DNA of 64,000 nucleotides from Aculops lycopersici (taxonomy: Eukaryota; Arthropoda; Arachnida; Trombidiformes; Eriophyidae): the NCBI GenBank assembly GCA_015350385.1, contig WNKI01000002.1, positions 2,010,418 to 2,074,417 of the forward strand, read 5' to 3'. Position 1 is the first letter of the stretch, and every line of letters begins with the position of its first letter. The notes beneath the pieces were generated by a model. The model saw only the letters and a list, made by a program, of their open reading frames with translations. It did no database searches and was not told where the DNA came from. Of this stretch, positions 44,659 to 55,083 are shown piece by piece. The translations under genes were made by a program, and so were the position numbers.

Positions 44659-46925
44659 CCTAAAGCCATCTAAAACATTGCAACTTTGTGCCAAGGATAA
44701 GCATCAAAGGTATATTCGCTTTCTTGCGTTTGCTGCGTCTCTTGTCTTGATCAATACTACCCAATACTTGTTATTACCATAATATTCTACAGTTAGTCTC
44801 AGGGGTTTCATGTGCTATGGCATGCGAATTGTCTTGAATAAATGTCTCTAGTTTGTTAGAGGATAAATCTGCCTATTTGTAAGATTTGTCTTGAGAGTCG
44901 GTGTGATAGTGATAGTAGTCAGCTCATCTGCTCTAAGTGAGTCAAAGCAGCAACAATGCAAATCGAAATTGTGGTTCCTGAGCGAGAAGCTGACCTAAGT
45001 TGGCGATAATAAGGCAACAAGATTGCAAAATTAAAGGCAGGAAACAATAGATCCCATTTGATGTGGCAACTTTCTAGAGGAGTTTATCTAATATATTTCC
45101 TCGTTTTCGTGTATCACAAATGCAAAACCCTGAGCTCTGGCAACTGTCGCATGCAAATCCTTAGGTCGTCGTCGTTGTTGCGGGCCGAGTGTTTTTTGTT
45201 GGGGCCGATGCGGCTACAGCCTGCTAGAGTAATAAGTGCGGATAAAAACGTATGATGTCTCGACAAAAGAGGCAAGCGAGCAGATTTTGTATCAATGGGC
45301 CAAATGGCTAGCGAGCTTCATGATCTCTCCTCCTGTTTGCCTGGGTCCAAAGGAATCGATGGTGTGTCAGCAGTGCGCTTCAATGTTTCTCCCTTGCGAG
45401 CCCGTTGGATTTTTAGTGGCAGCAATAGCAGCGCGAAAAACATTGAGCGGCGACATGTGAATTCAGGCAGCGAGAAGTGCACTGTGCACAAACGAACATG
45501 CAGCGAGAATTCTGCAGCGACAACAACAAAAACAACAACAACAACATTTGCCTCAGCAAACACACATCCCGCCGCTCTCCCCACCTGCCCCAGAATTGCA
45601 GACAAACGCACCCGTTGGCTGGCGCGCAGAGACTAGCAGACGCGCACACGTTTGGGGGAAAGGATACAGCGAGAGTGCCAGGCAGATTTGCAACGCTCTC
45701 GCCTGTTTGCATGTAATTCCTTGTTGTGTGCACCAGTTTTTTGTCTCGAGACTCTCGGCCGCCGTTTGCCGCATTCTACCGTTCGACGCGCACATCGCGA
45801 CCATCGGCTGCGGCGGCGCCGCCCATCCACTGAGGCCAAGTCCGTTAGGCGGCGCACACAATAACCATGAAATTGGAGCTCCCGATGAAACCAGCCGACG
45901 GGTAACCACTGAACTTCCAGAAGAGTCTAACAGGTTGCGCCTTTTATCCACAATTCGACCATAAATGAAACTGATCAAGCTGGCGAAATATATAAATCGA
46001 ACCGACTGGCCCCCAAGTGCCGCCCGACGCAAACTGAATAATTAATGCGAGCAGACAAATGGAAACCGAACCGAACCGAACCGATTGAACGGGACGAGAT
46101 GAGGTGGGCGCTAGCCATTTGCCAGCTAACGACTCGCATTTCGTTAGCTCGCCTCGCATGCCGCTATATAAACCCTTCCTCATTGGCCATCTAGGCTTCC
46201 GACGAGAAAAGTAATCGTAGCGCTGGCATCACGAGGCCAGGTGATTATCCGGAAGCCGAGGACTCACGCCGAATGCCAATTTCTCGCCGTCCAGCAACAA
46301 AGAGGCCGGGGACGAGCGTTCGGCGCGCATACAAATTCGAGCCGCCACTTGATTGTAAGCAGGTGGGCCGCTCACCTGGCTGGAAACAGGGCCGCCAGTT
46401 GAAGTAGGTGCTGGTCAGCGAGGATCTTGGCGTTGGTTGCGTTAGTGGCGCTGGCTGGCCAACAGAGAAACCCAGTGAACGGGTTAAGAGCAGTTGCGCT
46501 AGGATTGTGCCGATGAAGGTGGCTGTGACGACGGCGACAGTGGTGGCCAAGCGGCGGAAAAGCGGCCGACGAGTGGTGCCCGAGATTCCGGCGCGGCGCC
46601 AGCTTTCTGCAGGAACGCGAGCAGCAACACAACAACGGGATCACAGGAACTTCCTTGCGGCGCCAAATCCTGGCACCATTTGCTAGAGTCGACATTGAGT
46701 TCGATTGCCGGCGCAGCACAACCAGCCAATGCAACTCCGGGCTCGAGCCGAGCCACCATCACCACCATCCTTGCAAACCCGACCGACTGGCTCCATCTGC
46801 AGATTGGAGTGCTGAGCCATACCGTTTTTAGTGGTACTGTTCAAGCGAGTTGAGTGGAGCCGACAACAGGACTGTGGCTGGAGCGCCGGCCGCAGGGGAG
46901 AGGCAAGCGAGTGAGCGAGAAAGAA

Positions 46926-46966
<41 letters not shown>

Positions 46967-48366
46967 AAGAGTGCAGTGGTGGTGGTGGTGCGCCCGCCGT
47001 AACATTGGTCGCTCACACGACGCCGACAACGACGAGTGCGACTACGACGACGACAACGACGCCGCCGCCGCCGCCAACGTCGACTGCGTCTCTTTCTCTG
47101 CTCTTTGGCTCATTCTCTTGCTAGATCCACAGAGATCCGCACACACAGAGGCGGCTCTTGTCCCGAGCCAGCGCAAATTCAAACGCTATCCATGTTTTCT
47201 CTCTCTCTCTCTCGCTCTGTGTGCTTTCTGCCCGCTGGCTCCGTTTGCTCGACTAGCGGCTGCTTGTGTGTGACTTGACTGCCGTCGTTGCAGGAGAGGA
47301 GAGCCGAGCTGCCATAGCCGCTGCCACTCTCGCTACTGTTTTGTATTGATGCGAATTCAGGCCCCAAAAAGCTCGCAAATAGGCGAGACATTGAGTGAGC
47401 AGGTTGCCGATTTGTTGTAGAATCACCAGATAGGATAGTAATTAGGCTCTAATAATTAGCACCGCAAAAGCCTCCAGTCGCCAGAGACTAGCGCTACTCT
47501 TAGGCCACACTCCAAAAGAGATACAACGAATGGAATTTGGCCAAAGACGATCTATTGTTACGCAGAAGCAACAGCAGCAGCAGCAGGAGCACCAATAGCC
47601 AAATGTTATTACCCTCAAGCAAATCGGTACTAGTTATCCAAGGAGCCGCCACTTCAGCTGAAGCAAAAGAGACGAGTCTCCGAATCAAGTGATCAACTAT
47701 TCTAATTACCAAACTATCAGCTAAGAGACGAAAAGAGAAGAGGGAAGAGCAACGACCAAGGGAAGAATAATATTATCACATTGTCGTGTCAAATTCTCCG
47801 CTTAACCTCGCGCTCCTTCATTAACCGGCAAACGCATATTGACTTTGTTTGTCCCCAAATTGCGACACCTTTATTCAGTCAAATACTAAAATTATACCCA
47901 TTATCATTATTACTATAACTATCTGTTGCTACATTATTAATAGCCAGAAGACCCAAAAGCAGCAAGAAAACTTGGCGCTGGGATAAAAGAATACTATTAC
48001 TACATTACAACTATCAGCTCGTCGTGTCATTCTGGTCGTATTGTTATATCGAGCCGATTCTTCGACTGTGCCCCGCCCCCAACGCTCTATCAATTCATCA
48101 TTAGCATCGCGACCACAGAAAATTCAACTATTACCATAACCAAAACCCCCACTATTACCATCTTAGCAACCTAACTACTCTGCTTCTCACCACACTGAAG
48201 CAAACACGCGAAACTCGAGATTGAAACAACTCCACTATTACCATTATAATTTCTATTGTCACTCTCATCATCATCATCGATCATCATCACTACCTTATCG
48301 GCTATACCCCACGTCAACCATCAAGCTTAGTGAACGAAGCAAACAAATAACAAGAAACAACCAACC
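44659..48366. other. Non-coding region upstream of MFSD14 and CK1 gamma
   Basis: The two genes are head to head about 3.7 kb apart. On the plus strand a TATATAAA at 46165-46172 is followed about 70 nt later by a CAG|GTGATT donor (junction at 46240/46241), which would make a short first exon for CK1 gamma with a 5'UTR intron (inference). (GA)n runs near 46935-46961 and a TC run near 47195-47214 are present. From 47.7 kb to the CK1 gamma start the sequence is AT-rich with many ATTA and ATCAT units, like an untranslated leader. Confidence 0.5.
46165..46172 (+). promoter_or_regulatory. Possible TATA box upstream of CK1 gamma
   Basis: TATATAAA on the plus strand lies about 2.2 kb before the CK1 gamma start codon and has a good splice donor about 70 nt downstream. 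No matching initiator was found at the expected distance, so the assignment is weak. Confidence 0.3.
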
Positions 48367-49662
48367 ATGAACCAGCAACCTAGATCCTCCTCATCCGGCT
48401 CCTGCACACCCAATGTGCTCATGGTCGGGCCCAACTTCAAGGTGGGCAAGAAAATCGGTGCGGGAAACTTCGGTGAAATCCGACTGGGTAAAAATATGTG
48501 CACCGGGGAACATGTTGCAATCAAATTAGAAGCCATGAAGACGAAAGCACCTCAACTACATCTTGAATATAGATTTTATAAAATGCTCGGCAACGCTGAA
48601 GGAATCCCCAAAATCCATTACTTTGGACCATGTAATAAATACAATGCATTAGTATTAGAATTATTAGGACCAAGCCTAGAGGATATGTTTGATCTTTGTG
48701 AGAGACAATTTTCCATCAAAACAGTAATCCAAATAGCACTACAGATTTTAACTAGAATTGAATATTTACACAAGAAACATTTAATTTATAGAGATATTAA
48801 ACCTGAAAATTTTCTACTTGGTAGGCCAACCTCTAAGAAGCAAAACGTATTACACATAATCGATTTTGGTTTAGCTAAAGAGTTTATAGAATCGGAAACT
48901 GGAAAACACATACCATATAGAGAGCATAAGAGCTTGACCGGAACGGCGCGTTACATGAGCATCAACACCCACTTGGGAATTGAACAATCGCGTCGTGACG
49001 ATTTAGAGGCCATTGGACATATGTTTATGTACTTTTTACGCGGCAGCCTACCCTGGCAAGGCCTAAAGGCGGAAACTCTAAAGGAGCGTTACCAGAAAAT
49101 AGGAGACACTAAACGAACTACATCAATCGACACACTTTGTGAGGGTTATCCCGAGGAGTTTGCAACATATTTGCGTTACGTCAGACGGTTGGACTTCTTC
49201 GAGACACCAGATTATAACTATCTCAGAAAATTGTTTGAGGATCTATTCCATCGCGAGAACTACGTTGATGATGGTGAATTTGATTGGTCGGTTAAGCATG
49301 ATGCCATTGTTGGTGCCGCATCGGCCTCCACGCCAAGCAACTTGCAATCAAATAAGCGCCATCTGAACCAATATGATAATGATAACAGTAGAAGGACTAA
49401 GCAGCCTTCATCAAACGACCCGTCGGCACGCCCCTCTGGTGGTAATTTAAATCATCCTCGGTCAACATTAAAAATGTTAGGCTCGGTACAAGTAGTGAGC
49501 TCGACGAATGGTGATCTGACTGCTGATGATCCTGCAACAGGGAGATCAAATACGCCAATTAACGCCAATGATGCTGACGCCATCTCGGAGACAAAGTGTT
49601 GCTGGTTCTTCAAGACTACTAAGAAGAAGAGACAGCAACAACAGCAGCAACAATGTAAATGA
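48367..49662 (+). CDS. CSNK1G: Casein kinase 1 gamma (gilgamesh-type Ser/Thr kinase)
   Basis: A 431-residue single-exon kinase. The start of the fold, VLMVGPNFKVGKKIGAGNFGE, carries the glycine loop (about 31-36); the ATP-anchoring lysine is Lys53, the catalytic loop is YRDIKPEN (Asp143) and the metal-binding DFG starts at Asp166. The CK1-specific SIN segment (RYMSINTHLG, about 195-204) replaces the usual APE. Gamma-class identity comes from the N-terminal extension and from the C-terminal cysteine and basic cluster (KCCWFFKTTKKK, about 410-421), which in the family is palmitoylated and anchors the kinase at the plasma membrane, where it phosphorylates LRP6/Arrow in Wnt signalling. The poly-Gln and final CK extend this tail. 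An AATAAA follows 45 nt after the stop. The gene is multi-exonic in most animals, so its uninterrupted frame is notable. Confidence 0.96.
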   Translation: MNQQPRSSSSGSCTPNVLMVGPNFKVGKKIGAGNFGEIRLGKNMCTGEHVAIKLEAMKTKAPQLHLEYRFYKMLGNAEGIPKIHYFGPCNKYNALVLELLGPSLEDMFDLCERQFSIKTVIQIALQILTRIEYLHKKHLIYRDIKPENFLLGRPTSKKQNVLHIIDFGLAKEFIESETGKHIPYREHKSLTGTARYMSINTHLGIEQSRRDDLEAIGHMFMYFLRGSLPWQGLKAETLKERYQKIGDTKRTTSIDTLCEGYPEEFATYLRYVRRLDFFETPDYNYLRKLFEDLFHRENYVDDGEFDWSVKHDAIVGAASASTPSNLQSNKRHLNQYDNDNSRRTKQPSSNDPSARPSGGNLNHPRSTLKMLGSVQVVSSTNGDLTADDPATGRSNTPINANDADAISETKCCWFFKTTKKKRQQQQQQQCK

Positions 49663-49706
49663 TACTAATATCATCATTACTACCGATATTATCGATTGTA
49701 GATACA

Positions 49707-49712
49707 AATAAA
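49707..49712 (+). terminator. Polyadenylation signal of CK1 gamma
   Basis: AATAAA lies 45 nt after the stop codon. Confidence 0.7.
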
Positions 49713-51430
49713 AGTGAATGCACGCTAAAGTTGATAATTTCTTTCGAGCTTGAGAGTGTTGTAGTCGATTGTTTGCCACTGTGGGATTTGTCCATCCCCA
49801 GACCGAGCGAGATGTTTGACGATAGCGGGCGAGTCGCAAGTCGCGCACTTGGCAGGAGGATGAGTTTTTGATCTTCCGTCTTAATTGAAAGCAAACATTG
49901 AAAGCAAACCCCACATGTTCCGCCGCGTAAATCTTTTACTCGAAGAACCACCCGTTCGTCTTGGCACTATACCTAGCAGCAACAACGAGCAAAGCGTCGG
50001 CAACCATCGATAGTCGTCGATGGTGATTTAGAAAGATGAGATCGGGCTCGACGAAATTTGACTCGCCAATAATCATGACGAGCTTATCCTCTTGTTTCTA
50101 TTGGGAGCGTGTCGAGGTTATCTCTTGGTCGCCGTCACTCAAATGTTTGCATAGCACAAGTCCGTTATCTTTTGTGGCAAACTTTTCAATCAACTTCTTG
50201 GTCGAGTTGGTAGTGGGAATGCTGGAATCAGACAGGAAAGTTTGCGTCCATGTCCAGTGAAAACGAGTATCGAACTACCCGCAGCCAATACCGAGTCTTG
50301 ACCCATTTGATGAAACTTATCTCGAAACAAATTTCAACGATTCAATTGCCAGTAGATATTCAATCAAGTATCAGCGCCTCTGAAATCATTTCGATTGTGC
50401 ACGGTGATAATTTGGGAAGCCAGCCACAGGACATCTGGACAAAAAATCGACTGGCCTTATTTTGTGGCCTCTCGCTGCAGGTCCAGTTTCCCGGCAGGCG
50501 CTGCCTCTCGGATCTATTGGTCAACTCAAATCCATGTTGCTTGTGATCCACTGACAGCAAGTTTCTTACAATTGGTTTTCAATGGCGCCAAGTATTTACT
50601 CACTGAAAAATCTAATACTTTTTTATGTGCTTGGTGATGGTCATAACATTGGGTGTCGCTATTACTATACGCTAAGATTTGGTTAGGCGCCCAAGTCGAA
50701 CCTTCAAAGGGAATTGCGAGAGAAGAGAGCGCCGGAGGGAGAGGGGAGCGTTAGAGTGAGAGAGCAGCGATGATGTTTTGCGTTTGTTGTTGTTGTTGTC
50801 GTCGTCGTATCCAGATTGCGCTACTCCTGCCGCTGAAGCTGGCCAAACTCAGGTCTCACTCCCGTTCACTTTGTGTGCGAGACCAAATGGCTGCAACGAC
50901 AGCCGCCGCTTACGACTGGCCGAGTTGCGGATTGCGACTTGCAAGGCGCCAGCTGGATGCGCGCATGCGCTTGTGTATCGAAGCTGAAATGAAATTGGAC
51001 CAAAATCACCTCTGAATGGTCTTGGATTTTGCCCAATCTAACCAACTCTTTCTCCTTTATCACCTGAACTCTCTTCATAATCAACTCAGTGAAAGATTTA
51101 TCTTCATTTTGACACCAAAATTATGGGTTTCCGATGAGGTCTTGTTGCGCATTTCGCGTGTCAACTGTCAAAATTCATGTTGAAAATACTAGTTGACTCT
51201 ATTTAAGTTAAAATATATCAAACTTTCAGTTACAAATTTATATCAATATTGGTATCGTCTTGAAGCTAGATTATCAAACTTTAATTTGATATAATTTTTC
51301 AAAAGATTTGCAAAATTTTTGAAGTGGTTTTTTGTGTGCGAACGAAGGGTAAGTTCGTGAATTATTCGACATCGCATTCCTTCATGCGAGTCTTGAGTGC
51401 ATGAGTCCTCTTGTCGTCCTTCGCGTGTGG

Positions 51431-51466
51431 TATATAATGAGCGCACAGACAGTTCGACTCTCATTC
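51431..51466 (+). promoter_or_regulatory. TATA box and initiator of histone H1
   Basis: TATATAA at 51431-51437 is followed by a TCATTC initiator at 51461-51466, with the predicted start base at 51463, 32 nt after the first T. This gives a leader of about 127 nt before the H1 start codon. Confidence 0.65.
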
Positions 51467-51589
51467 GCTGATTTAGACTACGCCGAATTGCCGTCACATA
51501 GCATCAAAACATTGCCGCCTATTTCTCTCTAATTCCAATAATTTTTTGCACGTGCTTGCTCAACCAACAAGTTTCATCAAATAACCACA

Positions 51590-52171
51590 ATGGCAGACGT
51601 TGCACAAGCTCCATCACCCTCTAAGGCGCCCCCAAAGAAGGCAAAGGCTGCAAGTAAGGCCAAGAAGGAGAAGGCCCCAGCCAACCACCCCAAATACATC
51701 GAGATGGCCGTTGCCGCCTTGAACACACTCAAGGAGCGTGGAGGTTCCTCAAGACAAGCTATCCTCAAGTACATCACATCCAACTACTCAGTTGGCGCTG
51801 ACTCAAAGGCTGTTGGATCACATTTGAAGCAGGCCCTGAAGAGGGGAGTCGACACCGGTGTTATCAAGCACGTCAAGGGAACTGGAGCCAGTGGTTCGTT
51901 CAAGGCCAACCCAGAGGCCAAAAAGAAGGAGAAGAAGCCCAAGAAGCCAAAGGCCGCCAAGAAGGCCAAGGCAAGCAAGCCAAAGAAGGCAAAGACCGAC
52001 TCACCATCAAAGGCCAAATCGCCAGCCAAGGCTAAGTCACCAAAGAAAGCTGCCAAGCCCAAGCCAATTGCTAAGGCGAGCAAGTCACCCGCTAAGAAGG
52101 CCGCAAAGAAGGCTTCACCAGCCAAGCCAAAGAAGGCGGCAGCAACCAAGAAAGTCGCAGCCAAGAAGTAA
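51590..52171 (+). CDS. H1: Linker histone H1
   Basis: A 193-residue protein with the three-part linker histone plan: a short basic N-terminal tail (1-32), a winged-helix globular domain (about 33-108; NHPKYIEMAVAALNTL, GGSSRQAILKYI, VGSHLKQALKRGV) and a Lys/Ala/Pro-rich C-terminal tail (109-193) with SPAK and SPKK phosphorylation-type motifs. It binds linker DNA at the nucleosome and compacts chromatin in the nucleus. The start codon context is ACAATGG. The 3' flank has an AATAAA and no visible histone stem-loop, which suggests a polyadenylated, replication-independent H1. No core histone genes are nearby. It converges with NCBP1 (about 415 bp between stops). Confidence 0.96.
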   Translation: MADVAQAPSPSKAPPKKAKAASKAKKEKAPANHPKYIEMAVAALNTLKERGGSSRQAILKYITSNYSVGADSKAVGSHLKQALKRGVDTGVIKHVKGTGASGSFKANPEAKKKEKKPKKPKAAKKAKASKPKKAKTDSPSKAKSPAKAKSPKKAAKPKPIAKASKSPAKKAAKKASPAKPKKAAATKKVAAKK

Positions 52172-52268
52172 ATGATTTGACGCGTTACTGCAACAGCTAA
52201 TCCCATCTCATAAGACTCACCACCCATGTAAATTTAATTTATCTGTATTATAACTTCATATGACGAAA

Positions 52269-52274
52269 AATAAA
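52269..52274 (+). terminator. Polyadenylation signal of histone H1
   Basis: AATAAA lies 98 nt after the H1 stop, with no GC-rich stem-loop between. Confidence 0.7.
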
Positions 52275-52558
52275 TATACGTTTTAAAGTATTTGACCTAT
52301 CAAAATATACATCACTGGCTTCATGTCATTTCCTATAAACATTCTTTTTCCATTTCTATTGCATCGCGATGATGACACGTTCCTTTTTGGTTTCCGCAAA
52401 TTGGCGCTAAGATTTGTGTGTTATTTTCCCATAGAAAGGCCAAACTTCTTGTACCGCCCAAACTGGTTTCGGCGCGCAACCCAATGTAGCAAATCCAAGG
52501 CATACACAAATTCCACGTACGTATTGGAGTTAAACGAACATCGAGGATATTATTCTTA

Positions 52559-52564
52559 TTTATT
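52559..52564 (-). terminator. Polyadenylation signal of NCBP1
   Basis: AATAAA on the minus strand lies 24 nt after the NCBP1 stop, indicating a very short 3'UTR. Confidence 0.7.
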
Positions 52565-52587
52565 ATAATAGAGGTAACATAACAACA

Positions 52588-55083
52588 TCATTGGTTGAGG
52601 TCCATTATAAAGCTTCCGATAGATGGAACTTCGTCGATGATATTCTTAACATGCTGGAAAAGTGGATATACCCCAGAGTGTTGCTTGTAATAGACTTCTT
52701 GCATTCTACCTGCGATCCATCTGAACCAATTGTCCATATAGCTTGTATTGGAGGCTTCGCATTTCCTGATATGATCCCCAAGAAGGTTGGCAAACATTCT
52801 GAAAGTTTGCAAGATCAGATCATTGGCCGCCTTTTTGGCTTGTTCAATTTTTTCGTCTAAAAGCTGTTTTGCAGCGGCCGTTGTATCCTCTTGATGCATA
52901 TCAACGTCACTGGATTCCTTCTTAACCTCGGAGCTCTCGTCCTCTTTGGCGGGCTCATCCTCTTCCACCTTGGGCTTTTCCTCTTCGACAGGTTTGTTCT
53001 TCTCAGCAATCAGAGTATCTACAGCTTTCAAGGTTCTATAAATGGTATTATCCAACAGTTCCCAAGGATAGGACCTGAGGTGATGCGGCTTCATCATGTC
53101 AGAGAATATCCAGTTGCAAACCTCTGAAGCTTCGACTAGTCCAGCTTTAAGAAATTTGTCCACTAGAATAACTTGAAGTTGTGGATGGGTTTCTAGACAT
53201 GAATGCATGGTCTGTAGCAATTGAACCTGGCCACCTTCGAATGCGACGAGTGCCTTCAACACCCTGAGATACTTTCCGACAGCCGAAGTCAAATGTGTCA
53301 AAGATTTGGCTGCGATTTCGTGAATGACAGCCACGAATATGTCAACCTTCAAGAGCTTGGTGGTCAGCTTTTCTTCTGTAAGCATAAAATCCTCGGGCAT
53401 CTCGATACCTTCAATTTCGATGTTGAGCGTTTCAGCGATACGCTTTCCATCGGCCTTCTCAAAAATCAGTTTTCGAATAGTATCCTTCAATTCGGCTGCC
53501 TTCGGGTCATCAGCAAAGACTGGCTTGTAATGGATACCAGCTTCAGCCGGCATCAAGCTAGATAGATTACTACCGACAAGGGCATTGATCTTCAGGTAAA
53601 AACTGAATCGAACACAATGTTCTAAAACATCGTGAACAAATACAGCCGTAGGTGAGCTTTTATCCTTGCTGGTTGCATCAGTCCAGGTTTGCCAGGGGAA
53701 GAGGAACTCGGTGTTGTTGAGATGGAATGTGAGCCATTGAACGAATCGGGTGATGCATGTGACGTTCATGGTATCCAAATTTCGGTAGAGAATCTTGATG
53801 GCCTCATTGAGAAGAACATCATAGTTGTATTTCAACTCGTCCTTATTTGGGGAATTGTGAAAGATCTTTGTAAACTCGTAAAGTAAAGTATAGTATAAGA
53901 TCTCTGGGTGCTTCGTTTTGGGTAGAGCAAAAATCTCACCCAATACAGTCTCGATAAGGAGATGCTTCATAGGTAGGCTGTGAGACCCGTACATGTGACA
54001 TAAATGCCTGGCGCAATCTTTTCGCTCTTTGGGTATTTCGTCGATAATATTCCTCATGTAGTTCTCGATACAAAAACGCTCAATCTTATCTGAGCCTGGT
54101 ATTTGCTTGGGACCTTCAGCTACATCGTCCTCAAAAATGCGAAACACAATCCTTGGTGGTGGGTATATGTACTTGTCTGAGTGAGCTGGGATTTGAATCG
54201 TCGGTGAGTTTGTAGGAATAAGACTTGAGGACATGATATCCTTGTATTCCTTGTCATTGTATGGCCTGTGCAAAAAAGTCTCATTCCAGCCGTTTGCCTT
54301 GAAATTTTTCAACTGGACCCAAAGGGAGTCGAGATAATCCATTTGTACAGTAGAATCAGTGGACAGCCAGACACGAGTTGCATTCAAATGATCCTTTGAT
54401 CTTTTACCCAGGTAGGTTTCGATCATGTTTATGATTTGCTCAAAATTGTTCGGCTCGGATTGGGATGTTAGCTCCAAAGCTACGTATGGTAGAGAGGATA
54501 AAACTGTGTAAACATAATAATCAGCCCTTGCCTGTGGGACGTTTTCTTCAAGGGTTATCTCGAGCAGTAGTTCAAACTGTGAGATGAGGGCTGATGGACG
54601 GATCACTTTACAGTTTACGAGACTCGACAACAAGTGGATGATGGTGATGGCCTCCTGCCACTTTTGTGCTTCTAGGTAGACAGGGTAGCTGGCATGGAGG
54701 GTATTGATGATCTGACAGGAGACGTTGTAGTGCTTGACACTGATAAGACCGACAAGAGTAGCGTAAGTTGCAACTCTTGTGGGAAAGGATATGATACACT
54801 GGCATATCTTTGAAGTAATATTCTTGATCTTCTCCTCCTCGTTCACCTTGTTCATGAGATCAATATCGATTTCCTTGGCCAACATACCAATGTCACTGTT
54901 TCTAGATCCTGTCTCACCTAGCCTGGCGATTTTATCCTCGATAGTTTGAGGTAGTGCATTATAATCACCTCGATGTCTCTTCTGGTATGGAGGTCCAGAT
55001 TGGCGTTGAAATGGGTGGGCCCTGTAGTTTTGTTGAGGTGACTCGAAGTCGGGCGAGTGGGCTCGCCGAACTCCCCGTTGCAT
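52588..55083 (-). CDS. NCBP1: Nuclear cap-binding protein subunit 1 (CBP80)
   Basis: An 831-residue single-exon gene, slightly longer than the vertebrate protein (about 790). CBP80 pairs with CBP20 to bind the 7-methylguanosine cap of nascent Pol II transcripts and acts in splicing, export and the first round of translation. The N-terminal 50 residues are basic and Gln/Arg-rich with a KRHRG cluster, in the place of the family's nuclear localisation signal. The first MIF4G helical domain follows (about 60-240; VATYATLVGLISVKHYN, YVYTVLSSLPYVALEL). Later landmarks are YLDSLWVQLKNF, the PPRIVFRIFEDD loop, LDTMNVTCITRFVQWLTFHL and the third helical domain IFVAVIHEIAAKSLTHL. An acidic Glu/Lys stretch (about 715-750) interrupts the C-terminal domain. 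The start codon sits just before an (AAT)n run in the presumed 5'UTR. Confidence 0.95.
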   Translation of the reverse strand: MQRGVRRAHSPDFESPQQNYRAHPFQRQSGPPYQKRHRGDYNALPQTIEDKIARLGETGSRNSDIGMLAKEIDIDLMNKVNEEEKIKNITSKICQCIISFPTRVATYATLVGLISVKHYNVSCQIINTLHASYPVYLEAQKWQEAITIIHLLSSLVNCKVIRPSALISQFELLLEITLEENVPQARADYYVYTVLSSLPYVALELTSQSEPNNFEQIINMIETYLGKRSKDHLNATRVWLSTDSTVQMDYLDSLWVQLKNFKANGWNETFLHRPYNDKEYKDIMSSSLIPTNSPTIQIPAHSDKYIYPPPRIVFRIFEDDVAEGPKQIPGSDKIERFCIENYMRNIIDEIPKERKDCARHLCHMYGSHSLPMKHLLIETVLGEIFALPKTKHPEILYYTLLYEFTKIFHNSPNKDELKYNYDVLLNEAIKILYRNLDTMNVTCITRFVQWLTFHLNNTEFLFPWQTWTDATSKDKSSPTAVFVHDVLEHCVRFSFYLKINALVGSNLSSLMPAEAGIHYKPVFADDPKAAELKDTIRKLIFEKADGKRIAETLNIEIEGIEMPEDFMLTEEKLTTKLLKVDIFVAVIHEIAAKSLTHLTSAVGKYLRVLKALVAFEGGQVQLLQTMHSCLETHPQLQVILVDKFLKAGLVEASEVCNWIFSDMMKPHHLRSYPWELLDNTIYRTLKAVDTLIAEKNKPVEEEKPKVEEDEPAKEDESSEVKKESSDVDMHQEDTTAAAKQLLDEKIEQAKKAANDLILQTFRMFANLLGDHIRKCEASNTSYMDNWFRWIAGRMQEVYYKQHSGVYPLFQHVKNIIDEVPSIGSFIMDLNQ

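Larger units (their letters stand above)
49663..51589. other. Spacer between CK1 gamma and histone H1
   Basis: After the CK1 gamma 3'UTR, plus-strand frames of 74 and 98 codons overlap at 50036-50546. They look partly protein-like but match nothing I recognise. The last 200 nt hold the histone H1 promoter and leader. Confidence 0.5.
52172..52587. other. Convergent spacer between histone H1 and NCBP1
   Basis: It holds the two 3'UTRs and their polyadenylation signals. An 81-codon plus-strand frame at 52323-52568 is probably chance. Confidence 0.6.
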
